Below are positions 1 through 10,082 of a DNA stretch of 64,000 bases, in pieces (position 1 is the first letter of the stretch; each line of letters opens with the position of its first letter). A program made the position numbers and the translations under genes. Under the pieces are notes generated by a model. That model made no database searches. It saw nothing but the letters and a program-made list of their open reading frames with translations, and was not told the DNA's origin. This DNA is from Calocera cornea HHB12733 (Eukaryota > Basidiomycota > Dacrymycetes > Dacrymycetales > Dacrymycetaceae), in assembly GCA_001632435.1 (NCBI GenBank), contig KV423947.1:63855-127854 (forward strand), written 5' to 3'.

Positions 1-109
1 TGTGCAACTAAAACTACAGTCATGGTCATGATCATGAACGCATGCCCATGATGATGACAGAAAGGCGCGGGCACCCGCTACAGAGAAACAACCCATACAC
101 CCTCTCCCC

Positions 110-860
110 CTACGCAGTGTACGCCGCCAATTCGCTCAGCCTAGCATCATGTGCCTGCTGGAGCTCTTCAAGCTCCTGCTTTGCATCACGCAATGCCCTC
201 TCCGCCTCTATCAGCGCATGCACCCTGTCGCAGAGCGAGTCGTTGAGTCGCAGTCGTTCGCGCAGGAGGATGTTCTCCTGCTTGACCTCTGCAAGCCGAC
301 ATTGAAGCACCTCGACAGTTCTGCCCTCTGCCAGCTGCGACCGCAGGGAATCCAACTTGACAGCCACAATGCGGAGCGTGTACTGAAGAAGGATGGCCCC
401 CCCCGGAGTGATGTTGGCTTGGCTGTCGCTAGCGTGGAGATCGGTGTACATGCGACGAGCCTTGTCGACCTCAGCCCACGTCGTATCCAGCGGGGGCAGA
501 TAGAAGCTCTTTCGATCTTGCATGTCCCTGAGCTCTTGCTGCAGGTGCTCGGTCCGGGCGACCAGCGGGTCGATTTCGTGATCATGATCCTGCTTTGCCA
601 ACATGCGATATTGTTCGAGAAGCTCGTTCTCACGCTCAAGATCATGGATGAGAGAGAGCGTCTTGATTGCCGCGGTGATGACAGGACTCTCATGCGTGAG
701 GAAGGCGAAGTTGCTGCTGATGCTCTTCAACGCCGTATCGATAGGGCGGCCTATCGCTAGCATCGTGTCGGCTGAGCCTAGGAGTGCGTTGGTTCTGGTC
801 CGGTATCAGCAAAGTCGCATGAGTTGTACTCATGATCACGTACATGGACATGCCGTTCAT
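110..860 (-). CDS. G1: coiled-coil protein of the KDZ segment, function unknown
   Basis: The model is two exons, 860-844 and 794-110, giving 233 residues; the exons sum to a multiple of three. The intron (795-843) has donor GTACGT, a GCTGATAC branch site and a CATGATC array just after the donor. The protein is almost entirely predicted coiled coil, with runs such as LERENELLEQYRMLAKQ and VKQENILLRERLRLND and no visible catalytic motif. A second array falls in the coding exon and reads as Asp-His-Asp-His-Glu. A TATATATA box at 924-931 lies about 65 bp upstream of the start. Layout and several blocks resemble G3 (4577-5233), so the two are probably paralogues. Function is unknown; a DNA- or transposase-binding scaffold is only a guess. 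Confidence 0.7.
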
Positions 861-1544
861 ATAGGGGATGCGGTTAGGAGGTTGGTTGTCGGAGGGTGGG
901 GCCTCTTGCGGTCCTGCAGCAAGATATATATAGGGCCTGGCAGGACAGCAAGGCGAAGGCGGTGCGCCACTCTGGCTGTGTCTCCGACTGCCTCCGTGAC
1001 CATCAGTCAGCCATGTTGGCATGATCTAGAACATGATTCCTCTTTTTCCGATGGACAACATTGTCATTTTCCATCTATACAGTACAATATGATGGAAGTA
1101 AGTCCATGCGGAACAAGTTGATAATCATAGTAAACTGTCCATATAGGAAGGGCCACCAGAGGGGACGGTAAGCCCGTTCGGGATCATGAACATGATCGTG
1201 GAAGTACTGTACAGGATTGAGTCGTAAGGGGGATGATAAGCCGACTTGGCAACATGATAATACTCGTGAGAGTTGCATTGTACAAGGTGGAGTCGTAAGG
1301 AATGCCTCTGAGCAAGGTCGTGGATGCATGTGTTGTCAGAAAAAGGACTTGAATCGAGATTTTTTTTGTTGTTATTTAGCTTTTGCGGTTTTTTTTGGAG
1401 TTTGATTTCTTGTGCGGTAGACGTGCGATCCGGATAATAATGGGTGGGCAGAAAGAGAGAGAGAAAAGCAGCGATAGAGTCGTGAAGGGTCACGACCATG
1501 ATCTTGATCATAATCTAGTAGGGATGGCAGGTTTCGACGCGATG
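861..1544. other. Intergenic spacer between G2 and G1
   Basis: No coding exon is supported here. It holds the G1 promoter (TATATATA at 924-931 on the minus strand), two CATGATC arrays (1182-1200 and 1491-1512) and a T-rich stretch near 1360-1400. Confidence 0.6.
924..931 (-). promoter_or_regulatory. TATA box of G1
   Basis: The sequence TATATATA reads on the minus strand about 65 bp before the chosen start codon of G1, a normal distance for a fungal core promoter. Confidence 0.5.
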
Positions 1545-3844
1545 TCAACGTAGACCGTGGGCCCAGTCGGTAACCAGCTGCCCTTCCATAGCGAAACACA
1601 GGTTATTGACTTCGGTGGCGTTGTTAGTGTTCCACAACAACACCACGGCCTTCTCCAGGTGCGGGCGCCACAAGAGAGGATCGCAGCACCAATAGATAGA
1701 AGCGACCCGTCTAGCAAATGCTTCTCTGGAGTTTGCCGCTTGGATGTTGTTCTCGTCCAGGTAGGTGATGATTGCGTCCTGCAACTGCTGTCTGACATCA
1801 TACGGCGGTTCTTCGGGTGGCTCTTCTTCAAAGACACGGGTAATAGGCTCGGCAGGGGTTGGAACATGAACATGAACATGATTGGGCTCATGATCGGGCT
1901 CATGATCATGAAGAGGAGGGTCGGCGTGCGTCGTCGTCGTCGTGGGTGCGGCGCCCACGGTATACAGCTCAGGGTCATTGAGTCTCCTGTACGCTTTCAC
2001 CCCGACACGGTTGGCAATATCGGGAGGGACGAGGGAAGTATTGCGAACTTCTTCAGCGTTGGCGTTGTTCATCAGCTCTCGCATAGGGATGATAGGCGGG
2101 TCTGTCAAGTTTTCCAGCGGGGTGAGCTTCTGAGCTTTTCTTTCTTTATTGATAGCTGCGAGTCGCTTGTAGTTCGTCAGATTCTCGTGGGCGATATCAG
2201 CTATGCCCTTCTTGAAAGCCACCGCCAGCTGGTTGCCGATACGCTTCATGCCCTCGTTATTCTGGATGAGTCGGGTGAAATGCACATGAACCTCGGGGAG
2301 TTTATCGGGGCCATCGTCGATTTTGGCGAAGAAGGTAGCTTGGACGAAGGCGCCGATGACTCGGTCTCCGAACTCGACCTGGAACAGTGGTCAGACGTTC
2401 CAGTCATGATCATGATCATGATCGTGACTTACGTGATCGAGAAGAGCCGGTACGTAGACTTTGGCGAAGAGGTTGCGACGTGGAATGGCACCTTTCATCT
2501 GCCAAGGATGTACAGCTTGCCCATGCAAATGAAACTTATCCCGATGACAGCCGTCGATTTGTCGGGGTTCATTCAACGCCCTCTTGCAGTCCCTTGCCCA
2601 TTGCCAAGAGTCCGTGTAGACGTACGAAGGAATCCTCGGATAGACGGGGAACTTCTCCAGCACTCGCTCCGTATTGTGCATATATGCGCTCCAGCTGATA
2701 ACATGGTCCTCAACGCGCCAAGGGTAAGCATCAGCGCGCTCCCCACCGGCGCTCAAGTCCGCTGCTGCGGCTTGGGCCTGCAGTAGGTCATCGTCCTGCA
2801 GAGGATCGTCGTCCCAGTCGCTGCTTTTCATGTCCACGACCTCTGCGGCAGGCGGAGGGCCCATCGGAAAGCTGTGGGTACGAGATGTGTTTTCGTTCCT
2901 GATAACTATGGATTCATGATCATGAGCATGATCATGAATCGTGGGTAATATCGGCAACTTACCAGCACGGGTCACGGGGTCAACTTGCATGGATGGCGGC
3001 GCACTGGACGCGACACTCCGGGCTGGGATCAGTGTAAGTGCATATCTGGACGGCATATATGCATACACGCACGTGGACGAACGCTCTCTGTGGCCTTAAG
3101 ACGACTGGTATCACTGGCTGCAATAGCTACGCACGCTCGTCAATATACGGACAATGCGGAAGGGTGTATGCATACCTGACGCTGCGTAGAACTCCCCTTC
3201 TTCTTGCATATCCTCGTCACCGTCGGAGGACTTCTCATGCATACCATCTAGGGAACGAAGCTCAGTCAGTCCACCTGAGAAGAGGACAAGCGCTTACTTT
3301 GAGCTAAAAGAGAGGACTGGGGGGTGGGCGGCGGCCCGGGTTTGACGGCTCGCGTCGCTTGGACTTGGACGGATGGAGCGGGACCTACTGACGATAGTCA
3401 GATACTCATGATCTCGATCATGAACATCTTCTTGCTTACCGGCGTCCGACTGAGTACTATATATGCGACTGTAGTCATCCGAACCGATCGCTGTGGGCAT
3501 TGTTAGTCATGTCATGCAGATAGGGGCGCATACATTTACCGCTAGCATCCCGATCCACAGTGGGCTGCTCTCCCATCGCGCGAGGACCCGTAACGCTGTT
3601 GTGGCGACTGTTGGAGGCTGTTACCATGGTGTGAGAGACAACATGATATGAGCTACCGAAAAGTGGACCCACGGCGTTTGCGCGACTGCGTGTTCACCGG
3701 CGTATTGGACTGACTGGGCGAGGAGGTGGTTGGCGCTGTGATCACGCTCGTCAGAGACGCTCGCTCATGTTCATGAGCATGAGCATGATCAAGCTTACTG
3801 TTAGCTCTGAGGTCGGCATACCACCTGGAGCGATCGGGTGGCAT
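1545..3844 (-). CDS. G2: orphan 605-residue protein of the KDZ segment
   Basis: Ten exons (3844-3799, 3735-3657, 3607-3540, 3490-3440, 3387-3298, 3247-3176, 3117-3073, 3022-2963, 2905-2433, 2378-1545) join into one frame of 605 residues. The first third is a low-complexity Pro/Ser/Thr and acidic region coded by eight tiny exons. The rest looks globular, with motifs such as YPWRVEDHVISWSAYM and WQWARDCKRAL, followed by a charged helical stretch. I do not recognise the family. Four of the nine introns carry a CATGATC array between donor and branch point, and a fifth array in the last exon reads as His-Asp-His-Glu and His-Val repeats. A probable leader exon (about 4060-3930) with its own intron lies upstream of the start. 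Confidence 0.7.
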
Positions 3845-4576
3845 AAGTCCTTGGCTTTACCTGGCGGAGATCGTTAGCGGGGAAGGACAACGATGTGTAC
3901 ACACGGGAGCTGGCTTACTGTTTGCGCCGGGGACAGAATGAGCTGGATACGTGAAAGGAGAGAAGCTTTAAGAGTATCGTGAAGAAGAGGATCTGGGGAT
4001 GATGGCGGACGGGAAAGAAAGGCGAGATAGGAAGACGCGCTGCGCGCAGGGTTATAAGTGTAGAGGACTAAGGCAATGCCAGTGCACTGCTCCCGAAGCG
4101 GAGGCTTTTTGGGCTGCTTCGGCAAAACCTCGCTATGGTGCATAACAGCTGTTCTCATGGTGAACCAGTAAAGATATAGAAGTACATTTCAGAATAGTGT
4201 CACATTAACTATTTCCAAGCTTGTTTGGAGAATTTGAGGTAGAATTCGAGGCTCCAGGAAGCGTTTAAGTTTTCCGAGCAGGGTCCGTGGGCCTTGCCTT
4301 GCTCGCAAGGACCGGAGAAGGTACAGTATCTAAGCAGCGGGCGATGCTATGACTAGGGCCTGACCATGAGCTTGATCATGATCATGATCATGATCACTAT
4401 TTGGTATGCAAACATCGCTAATAGACGCGCCGCAGGGACGGCGGAGTGAGGCATTGAGTCACAGGGACGGCGCGGTCAGGCATTGAGTCAGATTACGGGA
4501 TAGAGAAACATCGACGAGCATGATCATGAACTTGACTCTAGACGGTATAGAACATGGCGAAACAGCTATGAGTACA
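3845..4576. other. Spacer with G2 leader and repeats
   Basis: This interval carries the probable 5' leader of G2: a TTATAA element at 4052-4057 and a leader intron ending just before 3870. It also holds two CATGATC arrays (4363-4397 and 4516-4530) and a 29-bp tandem duplication. The 94-codon frame from 4158 down is better read as promoter plus leader than as a gene. Confidence 0.5.
4433..4490. repeat. 29-bp tandem duplication
   Basis: Two imperfect copies, 4433-4461 and 4462-4490, each start CAGGGACGGCG and end GAGGCATTGAGTCA or CAGGCATTGAGTCA. They lie between two CATGATC arrays in the spacer upstream of G2. Confidence 0.85.
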
Positions 4577-5233
4577 TTAGGTAGAAGATGCGATCTGAAC
4601 GGGCATCATCGTCAACGCAATAGCGCACTCGTGCTCCTGGCGTGCTCGGGCCATGTCGTCAATCCTCGAGTGGAGGAGCTCGTTTAGGCGGAACAAGCGT
4701 AGAGCCGAGTCCAGCTGTTCGGCACTCATCGCGTCGCGCAGGTTCTGGTTCGATTTGCTGACGATGCGCAGCTTGTCCGCTAGCGGCAACGTTTGGCGGG
4801 CAAAAGCGAGTTTGGTCTCGAGCTTGTTCAACTTCTCGGCGGCCCTGCGCAGCGCCTGGTCGATGGCAAAGGTGGACGTCCGACGGTCGGACAGCTGTGG
4901 GTTATGATTGGCAACAAGAAGATCCGCCTGTTGCAACGTCCATGCGATCATGCTCTCCTCGTGATCGAGCCGTTCCCGAGCGAATTCGATGCGAGTCTGG
5001 AAGTCGAGATGCGACAAATGCAGCGATTCTTGCAGAGCGATGTTCTGACGCTCGAGCAGCTGCACTTCATCGACGTCGCGGATCACGTCGGCAATGGGAT
5101 ACGAGCCCGTCATGTGCTCGATGGCCACGTTGATGCTCGTGAGCGACGACCGACTGAGTGACGATACGGCCTTGAGGGCAATCATTGGCATGTCGCCCGA
5201 GACGGAGGAGGCGGTGGGAGGCTTGTTCGTCAT
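4577..5233 (-). CDS. G3: coiled-coil protein of the KDZ segment, paralogue-like to G1
   Basis: A single exon of 218 residues is used from the Met at 5233. The frame stays open through a CATGATC array upstream (5261-5291), so an earlier start around 5270-5305 is possible. The protein is mainly predicted coiled coil, for example LLERQNIALQESLHLSHLDF and KLNKLETKLAFARQTLPLAD. It shares the order of blocks with G1: an ALK(A/S)(V/I)SS start, then long heptads, then a Leu-rich tail. No enzymatic motif is visible. It lies between the transposase gene and G2 in the same orientation, so it is probably cargo or an accessory factor of the element. Confidence 0.65.
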   Translation of the reverse strand: MTNKPPTASSVSGDMPMIALKAVSSLSRSSLTSINVAIEHMTGSYPIADVIRDVDEVQLLERQNIALQESLHLSHLDFQTRIEFARERLDHEESMIAWTLQQADLLVANHNPQLSDRRTSTFAIDQALRRAAEKLNKLETKLAFARQTLPLADKLRIVSKSNQNLRDAMSAEQLDSALRLFRLNELLHSRIDDMARARQEHECAIALTMMPVQIASST

Positions 5234-5526
5234 GATGCCAATGCTGAGGGCGTTTACCTTCATGATCATGATCATGGTCACGATCATGATGTCAGTTAAA
5301 CACCCGGATCCGAGAGAATATAGGGGGGCATACCAACGGCGAAAGGACAAATATATGAAGAGAGCGGCGAATGGGAAGAGAGGAGGAGTTAGGGTCCGCC
5401 ACGCGCGGGTCGCCTGGATCAAAAGAAGCGCTGCACCTCCCTCGCCGCGTCAGAAGGAGGACGAATGGGAGGCGAACATCGCCAGGCAGAATGCGTTAGA
5501 TTGAGTGATACATACAAACATCTATA

Positions 5527-8500
5527 TCAGATATCCTCGTCAAGTGCTTCGCTGTCGTACGCGTGACGCTTGCTCGTGTTAGATACGATCGGCGAAGCAT
5601 CGATTCCGCCCACTACGACTTCATAGGGATCATCCAATGGGACGGATTCCCAATTGTCCAATCCATCTTCGGATGAGCTATCTGACTCTCCGAAGTCAGT
5701 CGATGTCAGCGAAGTGGTGAAGAGAGTCGTATGGGAATTCACGGACTGCTCCGCCGCACGAATGAAAGGTAACCATTTTTGAGGGCCGAAAAGTCGGTTG
5801 CGCCAACGGAACCTCAGAAGGAGATGTTCCTTGAGGCGCCTTCGGATGTATGATCGCATGTGGTTATCTGGAGAGCCATCAGACGGTAGAACAAGCTCAT
5901 GATCATGATCATGATCATCACCTTCCGCATGGCTTTCTACGCTGCGAAGCACCTTGAGCTCTTCGCCCCACCATTGGAGCATATTGTCTGCATAAAGTCG
6001 AAGTCGCTGGGCCTCTTCCTCACATCGCTGTAAGGTGATATGTGCGGTGATGGCCTCACGAACGGAAGGATTCATCATCCACGGCTCCGCCGGAGATTCT
6101 TGACTTAGGAAGAGGTCTTGCCAGATGTCGTGATCTTCTGGCGGAGCTTCAAGCTCCTCTTCAATAAGTGCTTGTGGCAAGGCGATCCCCCAGGACGAAT
6201 TGTACCCTTCGCGTATGGAACGCACGTAGATGTTGAACTGCTTGACAGCGCGATTCAGAGTACCGGATCGTCTGGTAATGCCGGTTTTGATCTGTTGAAA
6301 CATTTTCTGCCCTGGACGGAAATCAATGTCAGCACGACGCGTATGCTCATGATCATGATCATGCACATACCAATGGGCTGATGGATGCCCCCCGCTGCAC
6401 GATTCAATCGTGACCTCTCCCACATTCGTTCGGCGACTCGCTGGCGAATGCGCGCCTTAAGATTTCGCGCCAATATAAGCGTTTGCACAGCGCCAGGGGG
6501 AACGCCGCTGAGCCGAGGATACACCTCCGCGATACCAAGCTGGTCGTATAGCTCATCGCCTCTTGAAACGAGTCGCTCCCAACTCTCAGTCATTTGAGAT
6601 AGTAGCACCCTGGCCTTCGAAGGGCCTAAGTCCCGCTCTAGAGATGTTCGAACGTTCTGAATGCTCGATTGCAGATCCTCGATATCGTTCTGGAGTTTCA
6701 TGTACGACTGAACCTTGCTTAGGATTCGCTTGGGAGCCACTGAGTACAAGATCATGAACATGAGCAAGATTGTCCTCCAATGGCAGAAACAACTTACAGG
6801 AGCGTACAGAGACCGCGGCGATGCGCTGTTTGGCGATTTGATCCTCGAGGGTGGATAGGTCGATGCCCGAAGCGCGCAGAACACGTTTCATTTCCTGGGT
6901 CTTGGAGGCCAGGAACTTGAATCGTCGGCGCATCCATCGGCCAAGGGATACTTGTCCAAGGGAAGCAGTGTGCAAGAACTTCCTGTCGAGAATGAAAACG
7001 TGTTTGTGTTTCTATCAGATGTATACAGTGAGACACCTAGGCGATCATCCTTAAGCAAAATACTGACCCCACTTCTTCTGAGAATAGGAATATATCGCCG
7101 GTGCCGACTCCAGATTCTTTCGCTGCCTTCTCCATTGGCCAGACCAAAGCCGGGACGACGTCGAGGGCTGTACACCAGCTGACAGGCCCATTGATGCCCG
7201 TAAGAGTGCAGTATGCTAACGGCCATCACAACACGAGGTCGAAGAGTACCTAGATAATCATACTGGGGCAGCGCATGAGGATCGATCCTCATGATCATGA
7301 TCAAGAACAGGGTGGATAGTACTCACCAGATTACAACTGTGATCGAGGACACAGCCCACGTCATAGAGTATGCCCAGGGTGGCAGAGGAGGGAAGCTCAG
7401 CCATGAGTTGTTGGATGATGGCAATTGCGTACATTTGCCGTTCACCAGGGGTGGTTATGTTGCAAACGACGAGGGGAATGTCGTGCACACAAGATCCAAC
7501 GACAAGGCCTTTCTCGTCATGAAAGCCTGGTACGCCATGAGAATCCTTCTCCTGTGCTGCCTTGAACGACTCCTTGCACGCTGTGACCACCTCGTCAGGC
7601 AGCGTCGAGTGGGGACGCACGGGCCCAGCACGATGCATCGCTCGTAGATCCTCCATTCTGCTCCCTACGGATGCCACCCATGCATCATCCAAGAAGAGTT
7701 GTGGCTCATAGAACCGAGGTCCCTGTCCGCCGTTGGTATTACGCCGATGATGGAAGTTCCCATCGAGTTGGATAAGCACATCCGGAAATCTGCATCATTG
7801 TCATGATCATGATCATGACAAGCGGGAGAGAAAGAGAATGGGCGTACCGACGGACATCGCGACCCCACTCCAACGAGGCAAAACATGCTGGGCACAACTG
7901 CCGTAGACGCATGCTGGCTCGCCCTTTCTGCAGTGCATCCGGTACAGACGGCTCAGACAACTCTGCAGGAACGATAGGTGCGTCCACCGGCTTCCTCAAG
8001 TATCCAATCTCCGCAGATTCCGGAAGGCATGGAAGGTGACTGCGGCGCTCTGCGTGGATAGTTTGCTCCAGCGCAGCCTGTAGGTGTGATTTGGCAACGT
8101 CGTACCATTGGACTGCGCTAGCCCACGCCCGTCGAAAAGGATCCTCGATGGGATGACCCTATGACACTGTCATTATCGGGACGAGTGGGGAATGAACGTG
8201 GGCGTACCTTCTCGTTGGTGTGGTACACCTCCCGTGCCTCATGAAACTGCTTCAAGGTTTCGCAGAAGGCCTCGCTGGGAGATGCGCAATCGGCGAACAA
8301 TTGTAGGTAGAAGTCGAGGAGCTCGACGGAGAACGCGAAAGTCGGTCGAACCGGGGTACTAGGCCAATATCCGCAGGTGACCAGGCGTGGTCCAATAGGA
8401 TGCTCCTGACAGTGCTTGGATATCTTAACGGTAAAACCTGAAGCATTTGAGCACATTGCAGGTTCATGATCATGATCATGAGGCTCACCATGGAACGTAA

Positions 8501-9005
8501 CACATCGGATACGGATCTCCCGGCTTTGGGAGCATGTACGGGTACAGAGCGTCGGCAGTAGGCTTTCATGATCATGATGAACTTGAGTGTATGGTCGTCC
8601 CATAATGTGCTCTAGTCCTGTGATGAGTGCGGGCATCAACGCGGCCCAGCGCTGGTACGCGGTGTCTCGGTGGGCTTGATAAGAAATCCGGCCGGGAGGA
8701 TCATACATCGGCGGGCTGGAAATGTTGATATCTTGCCACCCAGATTCCGACTCGGAGTCGAGGTCCTCGTAGGCGGTTGCTGGTGGAGTGAAGCTTGTGG
8801 TCGAAGATGGATGCCGCCGATTCACGTAGGGCGAGCGAAGGGGTACATGGAGTGAGCCAGGGAGCCATGAGGGTACTTGTCGGTCGGGCGACTTGGCTCG
8901 CCGCCGTTTGTTTGATGTCGTTGGCTGCGGGTGGACGTCGTCCGCGATAGAAGACTGTGGGCGATGAGGGCGTCGAGATTCGACGTGAAGTCGAGGCCGA
9001 GGCAT
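5527..9005 (-). CDS. KDZ (Kyakuja-Dileera-Zisupton) family transposase with CxC1-like N-terminal cysteine cluster
   Basis: Nine exons (9005-8489, 8437-8208, 8158-7848, 7789-7327, 7262-7068, 7011-6798, 6739-6371, 6311-5922, 5867-5527) sum to 3030 nt, giving 1009 residues with no internal stop. An N-terminal Ser/Pro/Arg-rich tail is followed by a CxC1-like cluster (Cys residues around CTRTC...IRC...KHC, then GYWPSTPVRPTFAFS). Next comes CPACF and the RNase H-like core: LIQLDGNFHHRR with the first catalytic Asp, SCVHDIPLV, LGILYDVGCVLDHSC, and NGEGSERIWS with the late acidic residue. The C-terminal third is coiled coil and acidic. All core motifs expected of an active KDZ enzyme are present. Six of the eight introns hold a CATGATC array, and a seventh array is coding (near 8565). 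Confidence 0.92.
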
Positions 9006-9210
9006 GTTTGCACAACAATAATTGCCAGCAAGCCAGGGCCAATGTGGAGGATCGCGACGCGTGAAGCGGGCTTCCGAGTAACGTGACGTAGGCCGAACTT
9101 TGTTTATATTTCCAGTACAAGTCTCACGCTCATGATCTAGAGAGGTGAACATGGTCATGGTCATGGTCATGACCATGTTCATGAGTGGCAATGGCATTTA
9201 GAAGATACTA

Positions 9211-10082
9211 CTACCTTAGCAGTCGGTCTCTATACTCTCGTCTGTACATTTGATACCAGCATGATTGATGAATCCTTGAGCTGCTCCTCGCTTTCCATGC
9301 TGGTCCATGTTCGCGATCATGAGATATGTCATTGATAAAACCAGGGATTAGGACATCTACGAGATTGAGACAGAGGAAAAGGACATTCAGAATGGGCGAC
9401 AGGGCGGGAAAATCGTTCGAATCGGAGGAGGGGGAAGGACATCGATATATATGACCTGCCGCATAGCATAGCGCCTGGATCCAGGCAGTGAAACAGCTGT
9501 ACTGGGACGACTCTAGCATCACGCAGTGTAAGAAACAGATATACAGGGGTGGAGTGAGAATGGACTGACCTCCGGATCGACCTCAAAGCGTATATCATAT
9601 GAGTAATCCCCGGCATTAACAGAGGATACCGAGGGAGGCGAGGGGAAAGGGACTGCTGCCGGATGGGCGGGAGGAGCGATGGCGTCGACATAGGTCAGCT
9701 CCACATCCTGGCAGTACGGACGACCCCGCTTGGGCTATCGTGTAGACATCAGCTTAAGTATTGTGGCCCATGAAGCTGAAGAAGACAAGCGGCTCACCCG
9801 AATGAGAATTCTCTTCCAGACAGTGTTATGCTGCGGACAGAGGCGCCGATTCAACCCCGCGGGCTGAGGGATAATGGGCGAGGCATTCCTGCGAGCGGGG
9901 AGCAGGTGACGATTGTGCGCTGGTAGCTGGTGTCGATCGTGATCTCGATCATGTTCATGACACATGACATTATTGACGAGGCTCGACGGCAGGCTCGCAA
10001 GACCATGCTGGCGATTGCGAACCCAAGGAAGCAATGTTGCCTGCCTGAGAGGACGCGGGGAAGGTTGACGAGAGGGTGCCAT
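9211..10082 (-). CDS. G5: small orphan protein of the KDZ segment
   Basis: Four exons (10082-9798, 9734-9570, 9501-9456, 9356-9211) sum to 642 nt and code for 213 residues. The N-terminal part is basic and Pro/Arg-rich; the middle has a KRGRPYCQDVEL stretch and a Pro/Ser-rich linker; the end is basic. No family is recognised. The third intron is long for this region (99 nt). One CATGATC array (9934-9968) falls in exon 1, where it reads His-Glu-His-Asp-Arg-Asp-His, and a short variant (9306-9323) falls in exon 4. A TATAAG element lies about 50 bp upstream of the start. It is the most upstream gene of the co-directional set. Confidence 0.55.

Noticed and set aside
1557..2786. Plus-strand open frame of 409 codons across G2
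   Set aside because: It is antisense to a ten-exon gene whose frame, splice sites and branch points all agree, and its translation has no protein-like pattern.
3874..4158. Minus-strand 94-codon frame upstream of G2
   Set aside because: It spans a TATA-like element and a canonical leader intron, so it is better read as promoter and 5' leader.
9400..9425. GTTCGAATC resembling a tRNA B box
   Set aside because: No A box at the right distance and no cloverleaf; it lies in an intron of G5. No tRNA or rRNA gene was found anywhere in the window.
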